A DNA stretch of 64,000 bases from Bifidobacterium aerophilum (GCF_010667685.1 NZ_WHZW01000017.1:18624-82623); one strand, 5' to 3'. Numbered from the stretch's first letter, positions 1 to 9,697 are shown. The notes: generated by a model not told the origin, from the letters alone. Translations and numbers: made by a program.

Positions 1-969
1 CCGCGGCGTGCTGGTGGACGCGTAGCCGAGATAGGCCGCGGACAGCAGGCTGGGCACGTTCGCGTCGTCCATCACGTTGAAGTGGCCCATGCCGTCGGTC
101 TCGTACGCGTAGATCTCCTCGCCGTCGCGGTTCGTCGTGATCGCGTCCTTCTCGATCGCGCAACGGATCTCGTCGCCGATCCTGCGCGCGCGGCGCACGA
201 TGGCCGGATCGTCGAGGATCTTGGAGAAGATGCGTTCGACGTAACTGAGGATCACCACCGCGAACATGTTCGCGGGCACGAGATAGCCGTACGTGCAGGC
301 GTCGTCGGCCGGGCGGAACCCGGACCACGTCATGCCGTCGGCCGCGACGGGCGTGCCCTTGCCGCCGTCGGGCAGCGTGTCGATATCCCGAGCATCGAGC
401 CGCTGGAACGTGTACGGCGAACGGTTGCGGTGATCCTGTTCGGTTTCGATGACCTGCAGCACGCGCTTGACGCCGGCGACGAACGTGGCGTCGAACTGGT
501 CGGTGCGGCCGGTATTGCGGTACAGCAGCCACGCGAGCTGCACCGGATAGCACAGCGAATCCAGCTCGTACTTGCGTTCCCAGACCCACGGGCTCTGCTC
601 CTCGGTGATGTCGTCCGGCCAGTTCGTGCCGGTCGCATGCCGGTTGAACGCGTTCGCGTACGGGTCGATGGTGATGTACATGAACTGGCGCTTGACCAGT
701 CCGGCGATCATGTCGGCGAGTTCGGGATCGTCGGCGGCGAGCGGCAGGTACGGGCGGACCTGCGCGGTCGAATCACGCAGCCACATCGCCGGGATATCGC
801 CGGTGATGACGTACGTGGTGCCGTCCTCAAGCCGGTCGACGGTGGTGAGCAGCGTATCCGCGAACGTGTTGGCGAACACGCGCGACCAGTCGGCGTGCTC
901 GGCGCCGCACAGTTTCGTGATGCGGTTGATGAAGTCCTGGACGGATTCGGGGATTGCGGCGTATGGCAT
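1..969 (-). CDS. GH125 exo-alpha-1,6-mannosidase (C-terminus outside window)
   Basis: The reading frame is open from an ATG at 969 to the window edge, giving 323 residues with no stop, so the C-terminal part is missing. It begins MPYAAIPESVQDFINR and holds the block WLRDSTAQVRPYLPL near residue 65, typical of family GH125 (metal-independent alpha-mannosidases that remove alpha-1,6-mannose from glycans). No signal peptide is seen, so the enzyme is probably cytoplasmic. An AAAGGA ribosome site precedes the ATG. It follows a sugar-binding lipoprotein on the same strand with a 148-nt gap, which suggests imported mannosides as substrate. The family call is firm; the exact linkage is inferred from the family. 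Confidence 0.85.
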   Translation of the reverse strand, partial: MPYAAIPESVQDFINRITKLCGAEHADWSRVFANTFADTLLTTVDRLEDGTTYVITGDIPAMWLRDSTAQVRPYLPLAADDPELADMIAGLVKRQFMYITIDPYANAFNRHATGTNWPDDITEEQSPWVWERKYELDSLCYPVQLAWLLYRNTGRTDQFDATFVAGVKRVLQVIETEQDHRNRSPYTFQRLDARDIDTLPDGGKGTPVAADGMTWSGFRPADDACTYGYLVPANMFAVVILSYVERIFSKILDDPAIVRRARRIGDEIRCAIEKDAITTNRDGEEIYAYETDGMGHFNVMDDANVPSLLSAAYLGYASTSTPR

Positions 970-1117
970 GGGTTGTCCTTTCGATGGTCGTGATGATTCG
1001 ATGGTCATGATGATGCCGTCGGGACTCATGCCCCGACGGCGGATGGATTGTGCGGGATGCGAATCGGCGGACCCGGTCCGTGCGGTCAGGTTCCGCCGAT
1101 TCGAAGGCGGACGAACG

Positions 1118-2548
1118 TTATTCGAGCGGTTTCGCGTCGGGCAGCATGCCCTGCGTCTCCTTGACGTGTCCCCATTCGGTCTTCCAACCGTCGACGAACG
1201 CGGATTCGACGCCGCTCCAGTCGCCGGTGCCCTGCACGTATTCGACGAGTGCGTTGACGATGTTGTCCTTGAACTGCTGGTTGGGCAGGCCGACGTTGTA
1301 GATGTACTTCTTGCCCTGCTTGGCGAGGGCCTCGGCGCCGATGGCCACTTCGTTGGTGGGCTGGTCGTCGGCGCCGAACGTGGTGAACGGCGCGGAATAG
1401 TCCATCTCCTTGGATATGACCTCCTTGCCCTTGTCGGAGGAGATCATCCACTTCATGAACTTGAGCGCGGCCTGCCGGTCCTTTTCGCTCGCGTTCTTGT
1501 TCAGACCCCACTGCGCGTCGTACACGGCCATCGCGCCGTAGTCCTCCTCGCCGGGCACGCCGATCCAGTACGGCAGCACGCCGATGTCGCCCGGCGCGAT
1601 CTCGTTGTCCTTGAGCTGCGAGTAGATCCAGGTGCCGTTGTTGTAGAACGCGACCCTGCCGAGCGCGAACTGCGAGGTCGAATCGTCGAGCGGGAACGAG
1701 CTGATCATCATCTTGCTTTCGGGATTGTTGTTCGCCTGCAGGTCGAACATCTCCTTGAACTGCGCCACGTACTTGCCGGTGATTTCCGGCTTGAACGTGA
1801 TGTTGTCGTCGCGCAGTTCGGCGGAGATCGGCAGTCGCGCCATGTGATCGCCGTACCGGTACGAGCCGGACGAGTCGAGATTCGGCGTGGTCCAGGCTCC
1901 GTCGAGTCCGAGGTCGTCCTTGTGCTGCTGAATGCTTTCGACCACGGATTTCAACGTGTCGAAATCGGTGATGTCGTCGGCCGAGCCGATCACGGCGTAA
2001 TCCTTGGCGCAGTAGTCGGCGATGATCTTCTTGTTGTACAGGATGCCGTTGTATTCGGTGACGTACGGTATCGAATACACGTTGTCTCCGTCGCCCATGG
2101 CCGCGCTCTTGCCGTCTTCGGTCAGCAGGCCGTACAGTTCGGTGTCCTGCAGCGGGGCGAGATAGTCCTTGACCTTGAAGTAGGTCGCGTAGCCGACGAC
2201 GCTAAACATGGTCGGCGGGTTCGATTTGGCGAGTTCGGACGGCAACGCCGTATCGTAGCTGACCGCGCCACCGGTGGAGACGGTGACGGGGATGCCGGTC
2301 TCGTCGGTGAACGCTTCGGCGAGCTCCTGGAATTCCGTGATGTTCTCCGATTTGCTGTTGAGGAAATAGACCTGGCCGTTGGCCGAGTTCGCGGCGGTGC
2401 CCGAGCCGCAGGCGGCGAGCGGGGCGACGAGCAGTAGGGATGCAGTGGTCGCGGCGAATGCGGCTCGGACGGTGGCCTTGGTGCGCCGGGCCGTGCGCTC
2501 GGACGGGATGTACTGGAACGTGCGCCGGGACGGGATGATTCGTGCCAT
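1118..2548 (-). CDS. ABC transporter sugar-binding lipoprotein
   Basis: A 476-residue extracellular solute-binding protein of the SBP_bac_1 type. The start at 2548 was chosen because AAGGAGGA lies just upstream; a longer frame upstream has no ribosome site. The N-terminus has basic residues, a hydrophobic stretch and the lipobox LAAC, so the mature protein should be a membrane-anchored lipoprotein beginning CGSGTAANS. The body shows the usual pattern, including an acidic region around SYDTALPSELAKSNPPTMFS and aromatic-rich segments. No permease or ATPase genes lie inside the window, so the partners are either beyond the left edge or shared. With GH125 downstream, a mannoside or N-glycan-derived oligosaccharide is a reasonable ligand, but that is inference. 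Confidence 0.85.
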   Translation of the reverse strand: MARIIPSRRTFQYIPSERTARRTKATVRAAFAATTASLLLVAPLAACGSGTAANSANGQVYFLNSKSENITEFQELAEAFTDETGIPVTVSTGGAVSYDTALPSELAKSNPPTMFSVVGYATYFKVKDYLAPLQDTELYGLLTEDGKSAAMGDGDNVYSIPYVTEYNGILYNKKIIADYCAKDYAVIGSADDITDFDTLKSVVESIQQHKDDLGLDGAWTTPNLDSSGSYRYGDHMARLPISAELRDDNITFKPEITGKYVAQFKEMFDLQANNNPESKMMISSFPLDDSTSQFALGRVAFYNNGTWIYSQLKDNEIAPGDIGVLPYWIGVPGEEDYGAMAVYDAQWGLNKNASEKDRQAALKFMKWMISSDKGKEVISKEMDYSAPFTTFGADDQPTNEVAIGAEALAKQGKKYIYNVGLPNQQFKDNIVNALVEYVQGTGDWSGVESAFVDGWKTEWGHVKETQGMLPDAKPLE

Positions 2549-2787
2549 GGGTTCCTCCTTGAATCGATGGCGGTGGGAGTTGCGCGCTGGATGCTGGGGC
2601 GCGATGCGCCGGTGGATGCTTGCCGGACGCGGCAATGCTGCGGTGTCGGTATGCGACAGGCCGGGTCGTGCGTGTGGTAGCGGTGGCGCGCGATCCGGCC
2701 TGATGCGGAAGGTGGGTGGGGAGGTAGGGAAAACGGCTGCTGCCGGACGAGTCGGCGTCTAGCAGCAGCCGAAGGATGATGCCGTCG

Positions 2788-2859
2788 ATGCGTGGGAATG
2801 ATGCCGTCGCGCCGGGCGGAGAGCCGTCCAAACCCGGCGGCGGCATCATTCCCACGCAT
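2788..2859. terminator. Perfect 19-bp inverted repeat after deoC
   Basis: The arms at 2788-2806 and 2841-2859 are exact reverse complements (ATGCGTGGGAATGATGCCG and partner) separated by 34 nt. They lie 33 nt past the deoC stop, in the 343-nt gap between deoC and the binding-protein gene. There is no clear T-run, so it may be a terminator or an mRNA-stabilising stem. The rest of the gap (2549-2787) contains only the leader of the binding-protein gene. Confidence 0.5.
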
Positions 2860-2891
2860 TCGCTGTGCGGTGTGGGGACGCCGCCGACGGC

Positions 2892-3602
2892 TCAGCGCTT
2901 GAGGTCGAGCACGACCGGGACGGAGCGGTAGCCGACGCCCATGCGGTCGATGCCCATGTCGATGAGCTTGAGGAAGTGCTCGCGGGTGCGGATGCAGCCG
3001 GAGCCCTTGATCTTGACGCGGCCCTTGATCTGGTCCATCATGATCGCGATGACCTCCGGGGTGGCGCCGTGCGCCTCGTAGCCGGTGAGGAAGCCGGTGC
3101 TGGTCTTGGCGAAGTCGATGCCGGCGTTGACGATGCACTCGCAGCCCTGGCGGATCTGCTCCTCGTTGAGGGCGTCGGTCTCCAGGATGGCCTTGATCTG
3201 GCGGCCGTACTTGTGCGCGGCCTTGGCGCAGGCTTCGAGGTCGGCGGTCACCTTGTCGTACTGGCCGCCGCGCAGCCAGCCGAAGTTGGCGACGATGTCC
3301 ACCTCGCGAACGGAATCGTACTTGGCGACCTGTTCGATCTGTGCGACCTTGGATTCGGTGGAGCTGGTGCCGAACGGGAAGTCGGTGACCGGGCACAGCA
3401 TGGTGTCGCTGCCCTTGACGTACGGCTCGCACAGGTCCATGTAGCCGGGGTTGATGCAGATGGTCGCACAGCCGAGTTCGACGCCGTCCTTGGTCAGGTC
3501 GATGATCTGCTGTTCGGTGAACTCCGGCTTGAGGACGGAGTAGTCGATGTAGGCGGCGAGTTCGCGCTGGGACATTTCGGCGGCCGGCTTGGTGGGCTTC
3601 AT
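2892..3602 (-). CDS. deoC: Deoxyribose-phosphate aldolase
   Basis: A 236-residue class I aldolase that cleaves 2-deoxyribose-5-phosphate to glyceraldehyde-3-phosphate and acetaldehyde in deoxynucleoside breakdown. Family signatures are clear: LKPEFTEQQI near the start, CINPGYMD, the EVDIVANFGWLRGG strand, FAKTSTGF carrying the Schiff-base lysine near residue 167, and VKIKGSGCIRT with the second active-site lysine. The length is normal for DeoC. AAAGGAAA precedes the ATG. The usual phosphopentomutase and nucleoside phosphorylase partners are absent here. It is transcribed away from the ydcF-like gene, with a shared AT-rich promoter region. Confidence 0.92.
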   Translation of the reverse strand: MKPTKPAAEMSQRELAAYIDYSVLKPEFTEQQIIDLTKDGVELGCATICINPGYMDLCEPYVKGSDTMLCPVTDFPFGTSSTESKVAQIEQVAKYDSVREVDIVANFGWLRGGQYDKVTADLEACAKAAHKYGRQIKAILETDALNEEQIRQGCECIVNAGIDFAKTSTGFLTGYEAHGATPEVIAIMMDQIKGRVKIKGSGCIRTREHFLKLIDMGIDRMGVGYRSVPVVLDLKR

Positions 3603-3823
3603 GGTGATCGTTTCCTTTCTTGCTCAATCGGTGCGTGATGTTGCGGTTGTGGTGGTTTTGCCGTTGCCGTACATCCCGAGGGATTGATTTATTTGTTTAA
3701 TTTGTATGATACATTTAGTATGAACGTGAGGTTTGATATTGTCAATCGGGCGGGTCCGGACGGCGTGTCGCAAGGAATGACGCGGCATGCGGCGGATTTC
3801 GGCTGATGGAAAGGACGCTGACA
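3603..3823. promoter_or_regulatory. AT-rich divergent promoter region with short palindrome
   Basis: This 221-nt gap separates divergent deoC and the ydcF-like gene and is much richer in A+T than its surroundings. It contains the 11-nt palindrome TGTATGATACA at 3703-3713, followed by TTTAGTATGAACG. A regulator-binding site overlapping both promoters is plausible; no known operator consensus is recognised. Confidence 0.4.
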
Positions 3824-4672
3824 ATGACATATGGATATGCCGATATCGCGCGGGATATCAATGTTCTGGCCGATTTCTGCGGTCCGCGCGACATCGCACG
3901 GCCGGACCGGGACTCATTGCGCGCGGCGTTCGGCATTGAACGGGCCGACGTGATGGTGCTGTTCGGCGGAAGCATCGTCGCGGGCGGCGACGTGCTGGCC
4001 GAAGGCATGCGGGCCGGCGTCGCGCGGCGATACATGATCGTCGGCGGGGCCGGGCACACCACACAGACCCTGCGCGACATGATGCATGGCCTGCATCCGG
4101 ACATCGACGTCGACGGACGGTGCGAAGCGGACATCTTCGCCGACTACTTGGCCGCGCGGTACGGGCTGCGGCCCGACCTGCTCGAACGCGAGTCGACCAA
4201 CTGCGGCAACAACATCACCAACATGCTCGACGTGCTGTGTGGCGCGGGCGTGCCATGCGGCAGCGCGATCCTCGTGCAGGACGCCTCGATGCAGCGGCGT
4301 ATGTCCGCCGGGCTGTCCAAGTACGCGCCGAAGACGACCGTGGTGAACTACGCGGCGTACCGCACACGGGTGCGGGTCACGGCCGGTGACGGCGCGGCGA
4401 CTGTCACCGGGGTGGGAGGCGCCGCCGTTTGCGGAATGATGGAATACGACAACCCGCAGACGGGCATGTGGCGCATGGAACGGTACGTCAACCTGCTGAT
4501 GGGCGAGATCCCGAGACTGCGCGACGATGCGAACGGGTACGGGCCGGCCGGGCGTGGATACATCACCCATGTGGACGTGCCCGATACCGTGCTGGCCGCG
4601 CACGCGCGACTGTGCACGGTGTTCGGAACGGCTGGACGCGCGGCCAACCCGGCCTTCGCGAGCAAAGAATAA
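3824..4672 (+). CDS. ydcF: YdcF-like protein (DUF218)
   Basis: A 282-residue protein strongly resembling Escherichia coli YdcF. It has the DUF218 Rossmann-like core with FGGSIVAGGD, VGGAGHTT, the highly conserved ESTNCGNN, VQDASMQRRM and the C-terminal block GEIPRLRDDANGYGP. The biochemical role of the family is unsettled; E. coli YdcF has been reported to bind S-adenosylmethionine. The start at 3824 was chosen over an ATG 18 nt upstream because GGAAAGGA at 3808-3814 sits at the right distance. No signal peptide or membrane segment is seen, so it should be cytoplasmic. It is a single gene, followed by a repeat-filled convergent gap. Confidence 0.85.
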   Translation: MTYGYADIARDINVLADFCGPRDIARPDRDSLRAAFGIERADVMVLFGGSIVAGGDVLAEGMRAGVARRYMIVGGAGHTTQTLRDMMHGLHPDIDVDGRCEADIFADYLAARYGLRPDLLERESTNCGNNITNMLDVLCGAGVPCGSAILVQDASMQRRMSAGLSKYAPKTTVVNYAAYRTRVRVTAGDGAATVTGVGGAAVCGMMEYDNPQTGMWRMERYVNLLMGEIPRLRDDANGYGPAGRGYITHVDVPDTVLAAHARLCTVFGTAGRAANPAFASKE

Positions 4673-4838
4673 GCGCCGAACCGTGAAAGCGCCTGTCGGC
4701 GCAAAGGCCGCTCGCAGCGGCAAAAAATGGAGCCCGGGGCTATGCACGGCCCGACGCGAATACTCAGTATAGCGGGTGGGCCGCTTCCGCGGTGCCGGTG
4801 TGTTGATTCGTTTTGCTGGTCCGCGTTGAGGCTGTGGA

Positions 4839-5031
4839 TTTCGCAGACTTTGAGGCAGATTTCCGGCGCGGCAACGGTCTTTCTCCAAATCCTGAGGCAG
4901 GTGGCGGAGCCGTATCGCATGATTACACCCCCGAAATTGTCCACTGCGGCTCCGGTACGGATGACGACCGCCTCACAGTTTGGAGAAAGACCTTTGAACG
5001 GTACAGAATCTGCCTCAGGGTTTGAGGAAAG
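4839..5031. repeat. Nested inverted repeat element, copy A (42-nt spacing)
   Basis: Four copies of a roughly 20-nt motif ending in TGAGGCAG lie between two convergent genes. Two forward copies end at 4858 and 4900. Two reverse-complement copies begin (CCTC) at 4971 and 5013. The spacing within each pair is exactly 42 nt, and about 70 nt of unrelated sequence fills the centre. The best-conserved motif reads TTTCTCCAAATCCTGAGGCA. A second element with the same plan lies at 61565-61762. The rest of the 377-nt gap (4673-4838) holds GC-rich inverted segments but no gene. Confidence 0.8.
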
Positions 5032-5049
5032 ATGCGCACCCCTGGAGAA

Positions 5050-5748
5050 CTACTCCAGCTTGCCGCGGCGCCACAGATTCGCGCCGTGCCGGAAATCGTG
5101 AGCAGTGACCTGCAGGTTGCCGGCGGTGTGCAGGATCCGCGCGGCCTTGTCGCGCTTCTCGGAAGCGCTCAGATGCTTCGCCTCGACGCGCAGTCCCAGC
5201 ACCACTACGTCCACGAACGCCGCCGCGCGGTCCAACGCCACGGCGAAATCCCCGGTGAACGCGCCGGCCAGAATCGAATCGGCCGTCCGCTCGATGTCTG
5301 CCTCGGTCGGCGCATCGTCCACGCCGGCGATTGCCGACGCCGCCGTCGCGACCGGCTCCCCGATCCGCCACAGCCGCGCGATCGACGCGTCATGTGCGCG
5401 CATCCACGAACGCAGCAGATACAGCCGCCACAGGATTCCCGGCAGCGAGTCCGGTTCCGCATGGCTCCACAGTTCGGCGATCACGTCCACGCCTTCGCGG
5501 TCGACCAGCGTCAGCACGCGTGTCACGACCTCGGGGTCGGCCGTATGATGCACACGATCCAGCAGTGCGGCGGCCGACGCGTGGCTGATCTCGCTGATCA
5601 CGCTGGGATCGGCGCCGCCCGCGATGCCGTCGACGATCGCCGGGTCGAGCTGTCCGGGCCTGTTCGGGCGCGGCGAACCGGTGGGCGTAAAGGCGGTGCG
5701 GCTCGCGACGACCGAACCGGAACCGTGATGCAGGGCGTTAGTAGACAA
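5050..5748 (-). CDS. Conserved hypothetical protein, function unknown
   Basis: Not recognised with certainty. The 232-residue product is rich in alanine and predicted helical, with segments such as [38 protein letters not shown] and a C-terminal [28 protein letters not shown]. No signal peptide or transmembrane segment is seen. The likely start is a TTG at 5748 that overlaps the stop of the upstream Nudix gene by 11 nt (TTGTCTACTAA), pointing to translational coupling; a GTG 13 codons further in is the alternative. Its tie to the MutT1-like gene and ppk suggests a role in nucleotide or polyphosphate metabolism, but only by association. Confidence 0.7.
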   Translation of the reverse strand: MSTNALHHGSGSVVASRTAFTPTGSPRPNRPGQLDPAIVDGIAGGADPSVISEISHASAAALLDRVHHTADPEVVTRVLTLVDREGVDVIAELWSHAEPDSLPGILWRLYLLRSWMRAHDASIARLWRIGEPVATAASAIAGVDDAPTEADIERTADSILAGAFTGDFAVALDRAAAFVDVVVLGLRVEAKHLSASEKRDKAARILHTAGNLQVTAHDFRHGANLWRRGKLE

Positions 5749-6802
5749 GTGGCGAAACCTTCTGAATATCGATGATGCGCGGCCCCTCGGGCGAGGAGAC
5801 GACGAACAACGATACCGCAGTGCCGGTCGGCATGTACGGCGATTTCGCAATCAGCCGTTTGGTGAGCGACTTCGAGGCGCACAACTCGCGCAGATGATCG
5901 AAGATGCCGCCGATCACCGGGCGGTGCATGCAGACGGCCACCGTCTCGCGGTGCTCCAGCGCATAATCGATCTCCTCAAGGAAGCAGTCCCACGCACGGT
6001 TCGGGTTTTCGGCGAACGCGTCCTCGGTGAGCGCGTCGAGATGCGTCATCGGACGGTTCGTCTGCCACGAGAACACGTGCAGCGTCTCCTGGCAGCGCAT
6101 CCACGGCGACGTGGCGAGCCTGGTCGGGTTGTAGCAGGCGAGCTCGCGGTTGAGCGCGTACGCGGCGGCGGCCCCGCGCGGCGTGATCGGACGGTTTTCG
6201 TCCGTTCCGTTCCACGTCTTGCGCGCCTCGGCCTTCGCGTGGCGCACGATGATGACGTTCTGCGCGTCGGCCGCGCCCTCCTGCAGGCGGTCCACGAACA
6301 GCGCGAGCACGTCCTTGTCGGTCGAATGGGAGAGGATCTTGCGCGCCTCGGTGACCGTCACCCAGATGATGTCGTCGATCTCGCCGATATCGGCGCGATG
6401 CACCGGACCGAACGCGTCGATGAGCTGTTCGGCCTCGACGGCGTCGATCGGCGTGGCCATCCAGTACAGGATGTGCTTCGTGTCGACCGTGCGGTCCTTG
6501 GAACGGCGGGTTTTGCTGCCTTCCTCGGCCAGTGGGTATTCGATCTCGCCCAGATACGGGCCGAGCTCGACCGAAACGCCGGTCTCCTCGCTCATCTCGC
6601 GCACTGCGGCGTGACGGTGGGACTCGTTGAGCTCGAGCTTGCCCTTCGGCCAGCTCCAGTCGTCGTATTTCGGACGATGGACGATGCAGACCTCGATGCG
6701 GTCGAGCAGGTCGTCGGCGGCGTCCGTATGCGGATCGGACTGCGCCTCCTCGGGGGCGATGCGGTAGAGGATGCCCCCGGCCGCTTCCACGATACGTCTC
6801 AT
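5738..6802 (-). CDS. MutT1-like Nudix hydrolase with C-terminal histidine phosphatase domain
   Basis: A 354-residue two-domain protein. Residues about 1-165 are a Nudix domain with an intact Nudix box ([20 protein letters not shown], then TGV), matching GX5EX7REUXEEXGU. Residues about 180-354 are a SixA/phosphoglycerate-mutase-like phosphatase with the [11 protein letters not shown] motif. This order matches mycobacterial MutT1, which hydrolyses 8-oxo-dGTP and diadenosine polyphosphates. The start at 6802 was preferred over one three codons upstream because GGGAGG then lies at ideal distance. It sits just downstream of ppk1 and overlaps the next gene, so the three may be co-expressed. It probably cleans oxidised nucleotides or dinucleoside polyphosphates in the cytoplasm. 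Confidence 0.88.
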   Translation of the reverse strand: MRRIVEAAGGILYRIAPEEAQSDPHTDAADDLLDRIEVCIVHRPKYDDWSWPKGKLELNESHRHAAVREMSEETGVSVELGPYLGEIEYPLAEEGSKTRRSKDRTVDTKHILYWMATPIDAVEAEQLIDAFGPVHRADIGEIDDIIWVTVTEARKILSHSTDKDVLALFVDRLQEGAADAQNVIIVRHAKAEARKTWNGTDENRPITPRGAAAAYALNRELACYNPTRLATSPWMRCQETLHVFSWQTNRPMTHLDALTEDAFAENPNRAWDCFLEEIDYALEHRETVAVCMHRPVIGGIFDHLRELCASKSLTKRLIAKSPYMPTGTAVSLFVVSSPEGPRIIDIQKVSPLVY

Positions 6803-6867
6803 CTTGCCCATCCTCCCATTGTATGGCGGTCGCGACGGGAACCGCTACGTAGTCGCCCCCGAAACGA

Positions 6868-6900
6868 CGATGGCCGACCCCATCTCGGGATCGGCCATCG
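6868..6900 (-). terminator. Hairpin terminator downstream of ppk1
   Basis: The arms CGATGGCCGA (6868-6877) and TCGGCCATCG (6891-6900) are exact inverted repeats about 65 nt past the ppk1 stop. On the minus strand the stem is followed by TCGTTTC, a weak T-rich tail. Termination may be partial, leaving some read-through into the Nudix gene. Confidence 0.6.
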
Positions 6901-6963
6901 GACTTCATCGAATTGTTAGCGTGAACAATCCTAGCACGTCAGCTGACGGTCATCGGCAGACGA

Positions 6964-9201
6964 TCAGTTGTTCGTGCGCGGGCGACGCGTGTGCTTCTTG
7001 ATCAGCAACTCCTGGCTGTCGGTCAGCAGGCTGCCGTCGTCGGCGTGGGAGACGTGCAGATACGTGCCGTCCGGCTGCATGTGCCAGGAGGCGACCGTAT
7101 CGGACATCTGCATGTCGACGTACTTGATCAGCTCGTCCACCTGCTCGGGCGCTGTGATGCGCACCAGCGCCTCGACGCGGCGGTCGAGGTTGCGGTGCAT
7201 CAGATCGGCCGAACCGATCCACACCTCCGGGCCGGACATCGGGCCCTCGCCGATCTGCGGGCCGTCCGAGTTGGCGAACGCGTAGATGCGGCTGTGCTCG
7301 AGGAAGCGGCCAAGGATCGAACGCACGCGGATATTGTCGGACAGTCCCGGAACGCCGGGCTTGAGCGAGCAGATGCCGCGTTCGACGATGTCGATCTTCA
7401 CGCCGGCCTGGCTGGCTCGATACAGGGCGTCGATGGTCTTCTCGTCGACGATCGAGTTGACCTTGATCTTGATCCACGCCTCCTTGCCGGCGCGGGCGGC
7501 GTCCTCCTCGCGGCGGATGCGCTGGATCAGGCCGGAGCGGATCGTGCGCGGCGCGACCAGCAGACGGTGGAAGCTGGACTTCGGCGCGTATCCGGACAGC
7601 TGGTTGAACAGGCGGGTCAGATCCTGGCCGACGACCGGATCGCAGGTCAGCAGGCCCAGATCGGTGTACAGACGCGCGGTCTTCGGGTTGTAGTTGCCCG
7701 TGCCGACGTGGCAGTAACGCTTGAGGCCGTCCTGCTCCTGGCGCACGACAAGGCTCAGCTTGCAGTGCGTCTTCAGGCCGACGATGCCGTAGACGACGTG
7801 CACGCCGGCGCGTTCGAGCTTGCGCGCCCACATGATGTTCGCGTCCTCGTCGAAACGGGCCTTGATCTCGACCAGCGCCAGCACCTGCTTGCCGGCGTGC
7901 GCGGCGTCGACCAGCGCGTCGATGATCGGCGAGTTCGAGCTCGTGCGGTACAGCGTCTGCTTGATGGCTAGAACCTTAGGATCCGCAGCAGCCTGTGCCA
8001 GAAAGGCCTGAACAGACGTCGAAAACGAGTCGTACGGGTGGTGCAGCAGGATGTCGCGCTCGCGGATGGCGGCGAAGATGTCCTGCGCACGGCTCGACTC
8101 GACCTCGGCGATCTGACGGTTCGTGGTCGGGATGAACGGCGAGTACTTGAGATCCGGACGATCCAGGCTCTGCAGCTCGAACAGCAGCTTCATGTCGAGC
8201 GGCGCGGGCAGGCGATAGACCTCGTCCGCGCTCACGCCGAGCTGGTCGGCGAGCAGCTGGGAGAGGAACGGGCTGGTCGCGTCGGAGATCTCGAGACGGA
8301 TCGGCGGTCCGAAGCGGCGGCGCAGCAGCTCCTTCTCCATCGCGTTGAGCAGGTTCTCGGCGTCGTCTTCCTCGACGTCGATGTCCTCGTTGCGGGTGAC
8401 GCGGAACGAGCGCGCCTCCTTGATGATCATGCCCGGGAACAGGGATTCCAGATGGGCGATGATGAGGTTCTCCATCGTGATGAAGCCGTAGCGGACGTCG
8501 CCGGAATCGTCCTCGGTCATGTCGTCGACGGGGACCAGACGGTTCAGGTTGCCCGGGATCTTGACGCGGGCGAAGTGCGACTTGCCGGAGGTCGGGTTCT
8601 CGACGAGCACCGCGAGGTTGATCGAATTGCCGGAGATGTACGGGAACGGGTGGGCCGGGTCCACCGCGAGCGGCGTGAGGACCGGGAAGACCTGCTGGCG
8701 GTAGTAGCGCGACAGGCGCTCCTGCTCGGCCGCGGTGAGCTTGTCCCAGCTCAGCAGGACGATGCGCTCCTTGGCGAGGGCGGGCAGGATGTGGTCGATC
8801 GCGTAGTGCGCGTGCTCGTCCTGCAGACGGTGCGCCTGGTCGCTGATCGCGCGCAGCTGCTGGCGCGGGCTCAGGCCGCTTGCCGACGGGACGGCGATGC
8901 CCGAGTTGATGCGGCGCTTGAGGCCGGCGACGCGGACCATGAAGAACTCGTCGAGGTTGGAGGCGAAGATCGCGGCGAAGTTGGCGCGTTCGAGGATCGG
9001 CTGGTCCTCGTCTTCGGCCAGCTCGAGGACGCGCTTGTTGAACTTGAGCCAGCTCAGCTCGCGGTCGAAGAAGCGATCCGGCGGCAACGGCTGCTCGTCG
9101 GGACGCGTCTCACGGCGATCGTTTTTGTCCGTTTCGGCGATGTGTTCCGCGATCTGGCTGCGGAGAATCGCCTTTGAGGGTGCGTCAAATATCTGTGCCA
9201 T
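6964..9201 (-). CDS. ppk1: Polyphosphate kinase 1
   Basis: A 745-residue PPK1, which reversibly makes polyphosphate from ATP. Family blocks in order: [20 protein letters not shown] near residue 43, [12 protein letters not shown], the central [11 protein letters not shown] region, [11 protein letters not shown] and [20 protein letters not shown] around residue 498, and a C-terminal catalytic part ending HTRRPRTNN. The length is typical for the family. No signal peptide is present; PPK1 usually sits at the inner membrane face. It is followed by a hairpin and then the MutT1-like gene. The sequence upstream is strikingly G-rich on the plus strand. Confidence 0.95.
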   Translation of the reverse strand: MAQIFDAPSKAILRSQIAEHIAETDKNDRRETRPDEQPLPPDRFFDRELSWLKFNKRVLELAEDEDQPILERANFAAIFASNLDEFFMVRVAGLKRRINSGIAVPSASGLSPRQQLRAISDQAHRLQDEHAHYAIDHILPALAKERIVLLSWDKLTAAEQERLSRYYRQQVFPVLTPLAVDPAHPFPYISGNSINLAVLVENPTSGKSHFARVKIPGNLNRLVPVDDMTEDDSGDVRYGFITMENLIIAHLESLFPGMIIKEARSFRVTRNEDIDVEEDDAENLLNAMEKELLRRRFGPPIRLEISDATSPFLSQLLADQLGVSADEVYRLPAPLDMKLLFELQSLDRPDLKYSPFIPTTNRQIAEVESSRAQDIFAAIRERDILLHHPYDSFSTSVQAFLAQAAADPKVLAIKQTLYRTSSNSPIIDALVDAAHAGKQVLALVEIKARFDEDANIMWARKLERAGVHVVYGIVGLKTHCKLSLVVRQEQDGLKRYCHVGTGNYNPKTARLYTDLGLLTCDPVVGQDLTRLFNQLSGYAPKSSFHRLLVAPRTIRSGLIQRIRREEDAARAGKEAWIKIKVNSIVDEKTIDALYRASQAGVKIDIVERGICSLKPGVPGLSDNIRVRSILGRFLEHSRIYAFANSDGPQIGEGPMSGPEVWIGSADLMHRNLDRRVEALVRITAPEQVDELIKYVDMQMSDTVASWHMQPDGTYLHVSHADDGSLLTDSQELLIKKHTRRPRTNN

Positions 9202-9492
9202 ACTGCACTACTTTATGCGGTGGAATGTGCGCAACGCGAGAACATGTCTCATAATTCAACGGCAGTTCACGTTCGGCGGGGAGCGGGGCGGGCGGGGGCG
9301 TGGCGCTGGTGCGGTGTGCGTGTGGCGTGGGTGGGGCGCGGGTGCATCGTGCGCGGAGCGACACGCCGTGCGGGCGGCCGAAACGCACAGGATCTCACAT
9401 GTATCCCGTTCGATTCGAACGTGACCGCGCACGACGGCGTGCGACGCGTGATCGAACGCACAGTTACGCAAAAAATCTCACATGGGTATGGG
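9202..9492. other. Upstream region of ppk1: G-rich tract and short repeats, no gene
   Basis: No coding region is supported here. A run of four G-tracts (GGGG, GGGG, GGG, GGGGG) lies at 9278-9298. A 15-nt palindrome CGTTCGATTCGAACG is at 9407-9421. The phrase ACGCACAG followed by ATCTCACATG occurs twice (from about 9383 and 9457), the second copy interrupted by about 12 nt. Confidence 0.5.
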
Positions 9493-9497
9493 CCAAG

Positions 9498-9697
9498 TTG
9501 CGGGTCGCGGGAGGTGCAACTAGATTATGGAAGTACCAAAACAACCGAATAGAGCAGAGCCCACAATGAGTGTATGGTCACGAAAGACTGTTACGTTGAA
9601 CGGGCATTGGAAAGACTTACCGTTACGACGATGATGTTGTGCAGAGATTCTGCTCCGGCTGCTTTGGAGAAAAGACCCGCTTCGGCGGGTCTTTTCG
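9498..9697 (+). ncRNA. Candidate small RNA or leader-peptide unit
   Basis: A short promoter-to-terminator unit with no full-size gene. A promoter-like pair TTGCGG (9498-9503) and TAGATT (9521-9526) has a 17-nt spacer, and a strong terminator ends near 9697. The expected transcript is about 165 nt. It contains a 22-codon frame at 9566-9634 (MSVWSRKTVTLNGHWKDLPL then RR) with only a weak ribosome site, so it could be a small RNA or encode a tiny basic peptide. No known RNA family is recognised. A longer frame at 9574-9774 runs through the terminator and is not credible. Confidence 0.35.
9670..9697 (+). terminator. Strong intrinsic terminator
   Basis: AAAAGACCCGC, TTC loop, then GGCGGGTCTTTT followed by CGTTT. 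The stem is perfect and flanked by A-run and T-run, so it could act on both strands. The plus-strand side ends the small transcription unit at 9498-9697. Confidence 0.85.

Noticed and set aside
572..2437. Plus-strand open frame across the GH125 and binding-protein genes
   Set aside because: It overlaps two well-supported minus-strand genes and has no coding signature of its own.
4839..5031. Insertion sequence or MITE with target duplication
   Set aside because: No transposase, and no matching direct repeats were seen at the outer borders of either copy; described as a repeat element instead.
9400..9425. tRNA T-arm like GTTCGATTC
   Set aside because: The sequence is part of a simple palindrome; no acceptor, D-arm or anticodon arm can be drawn around it.
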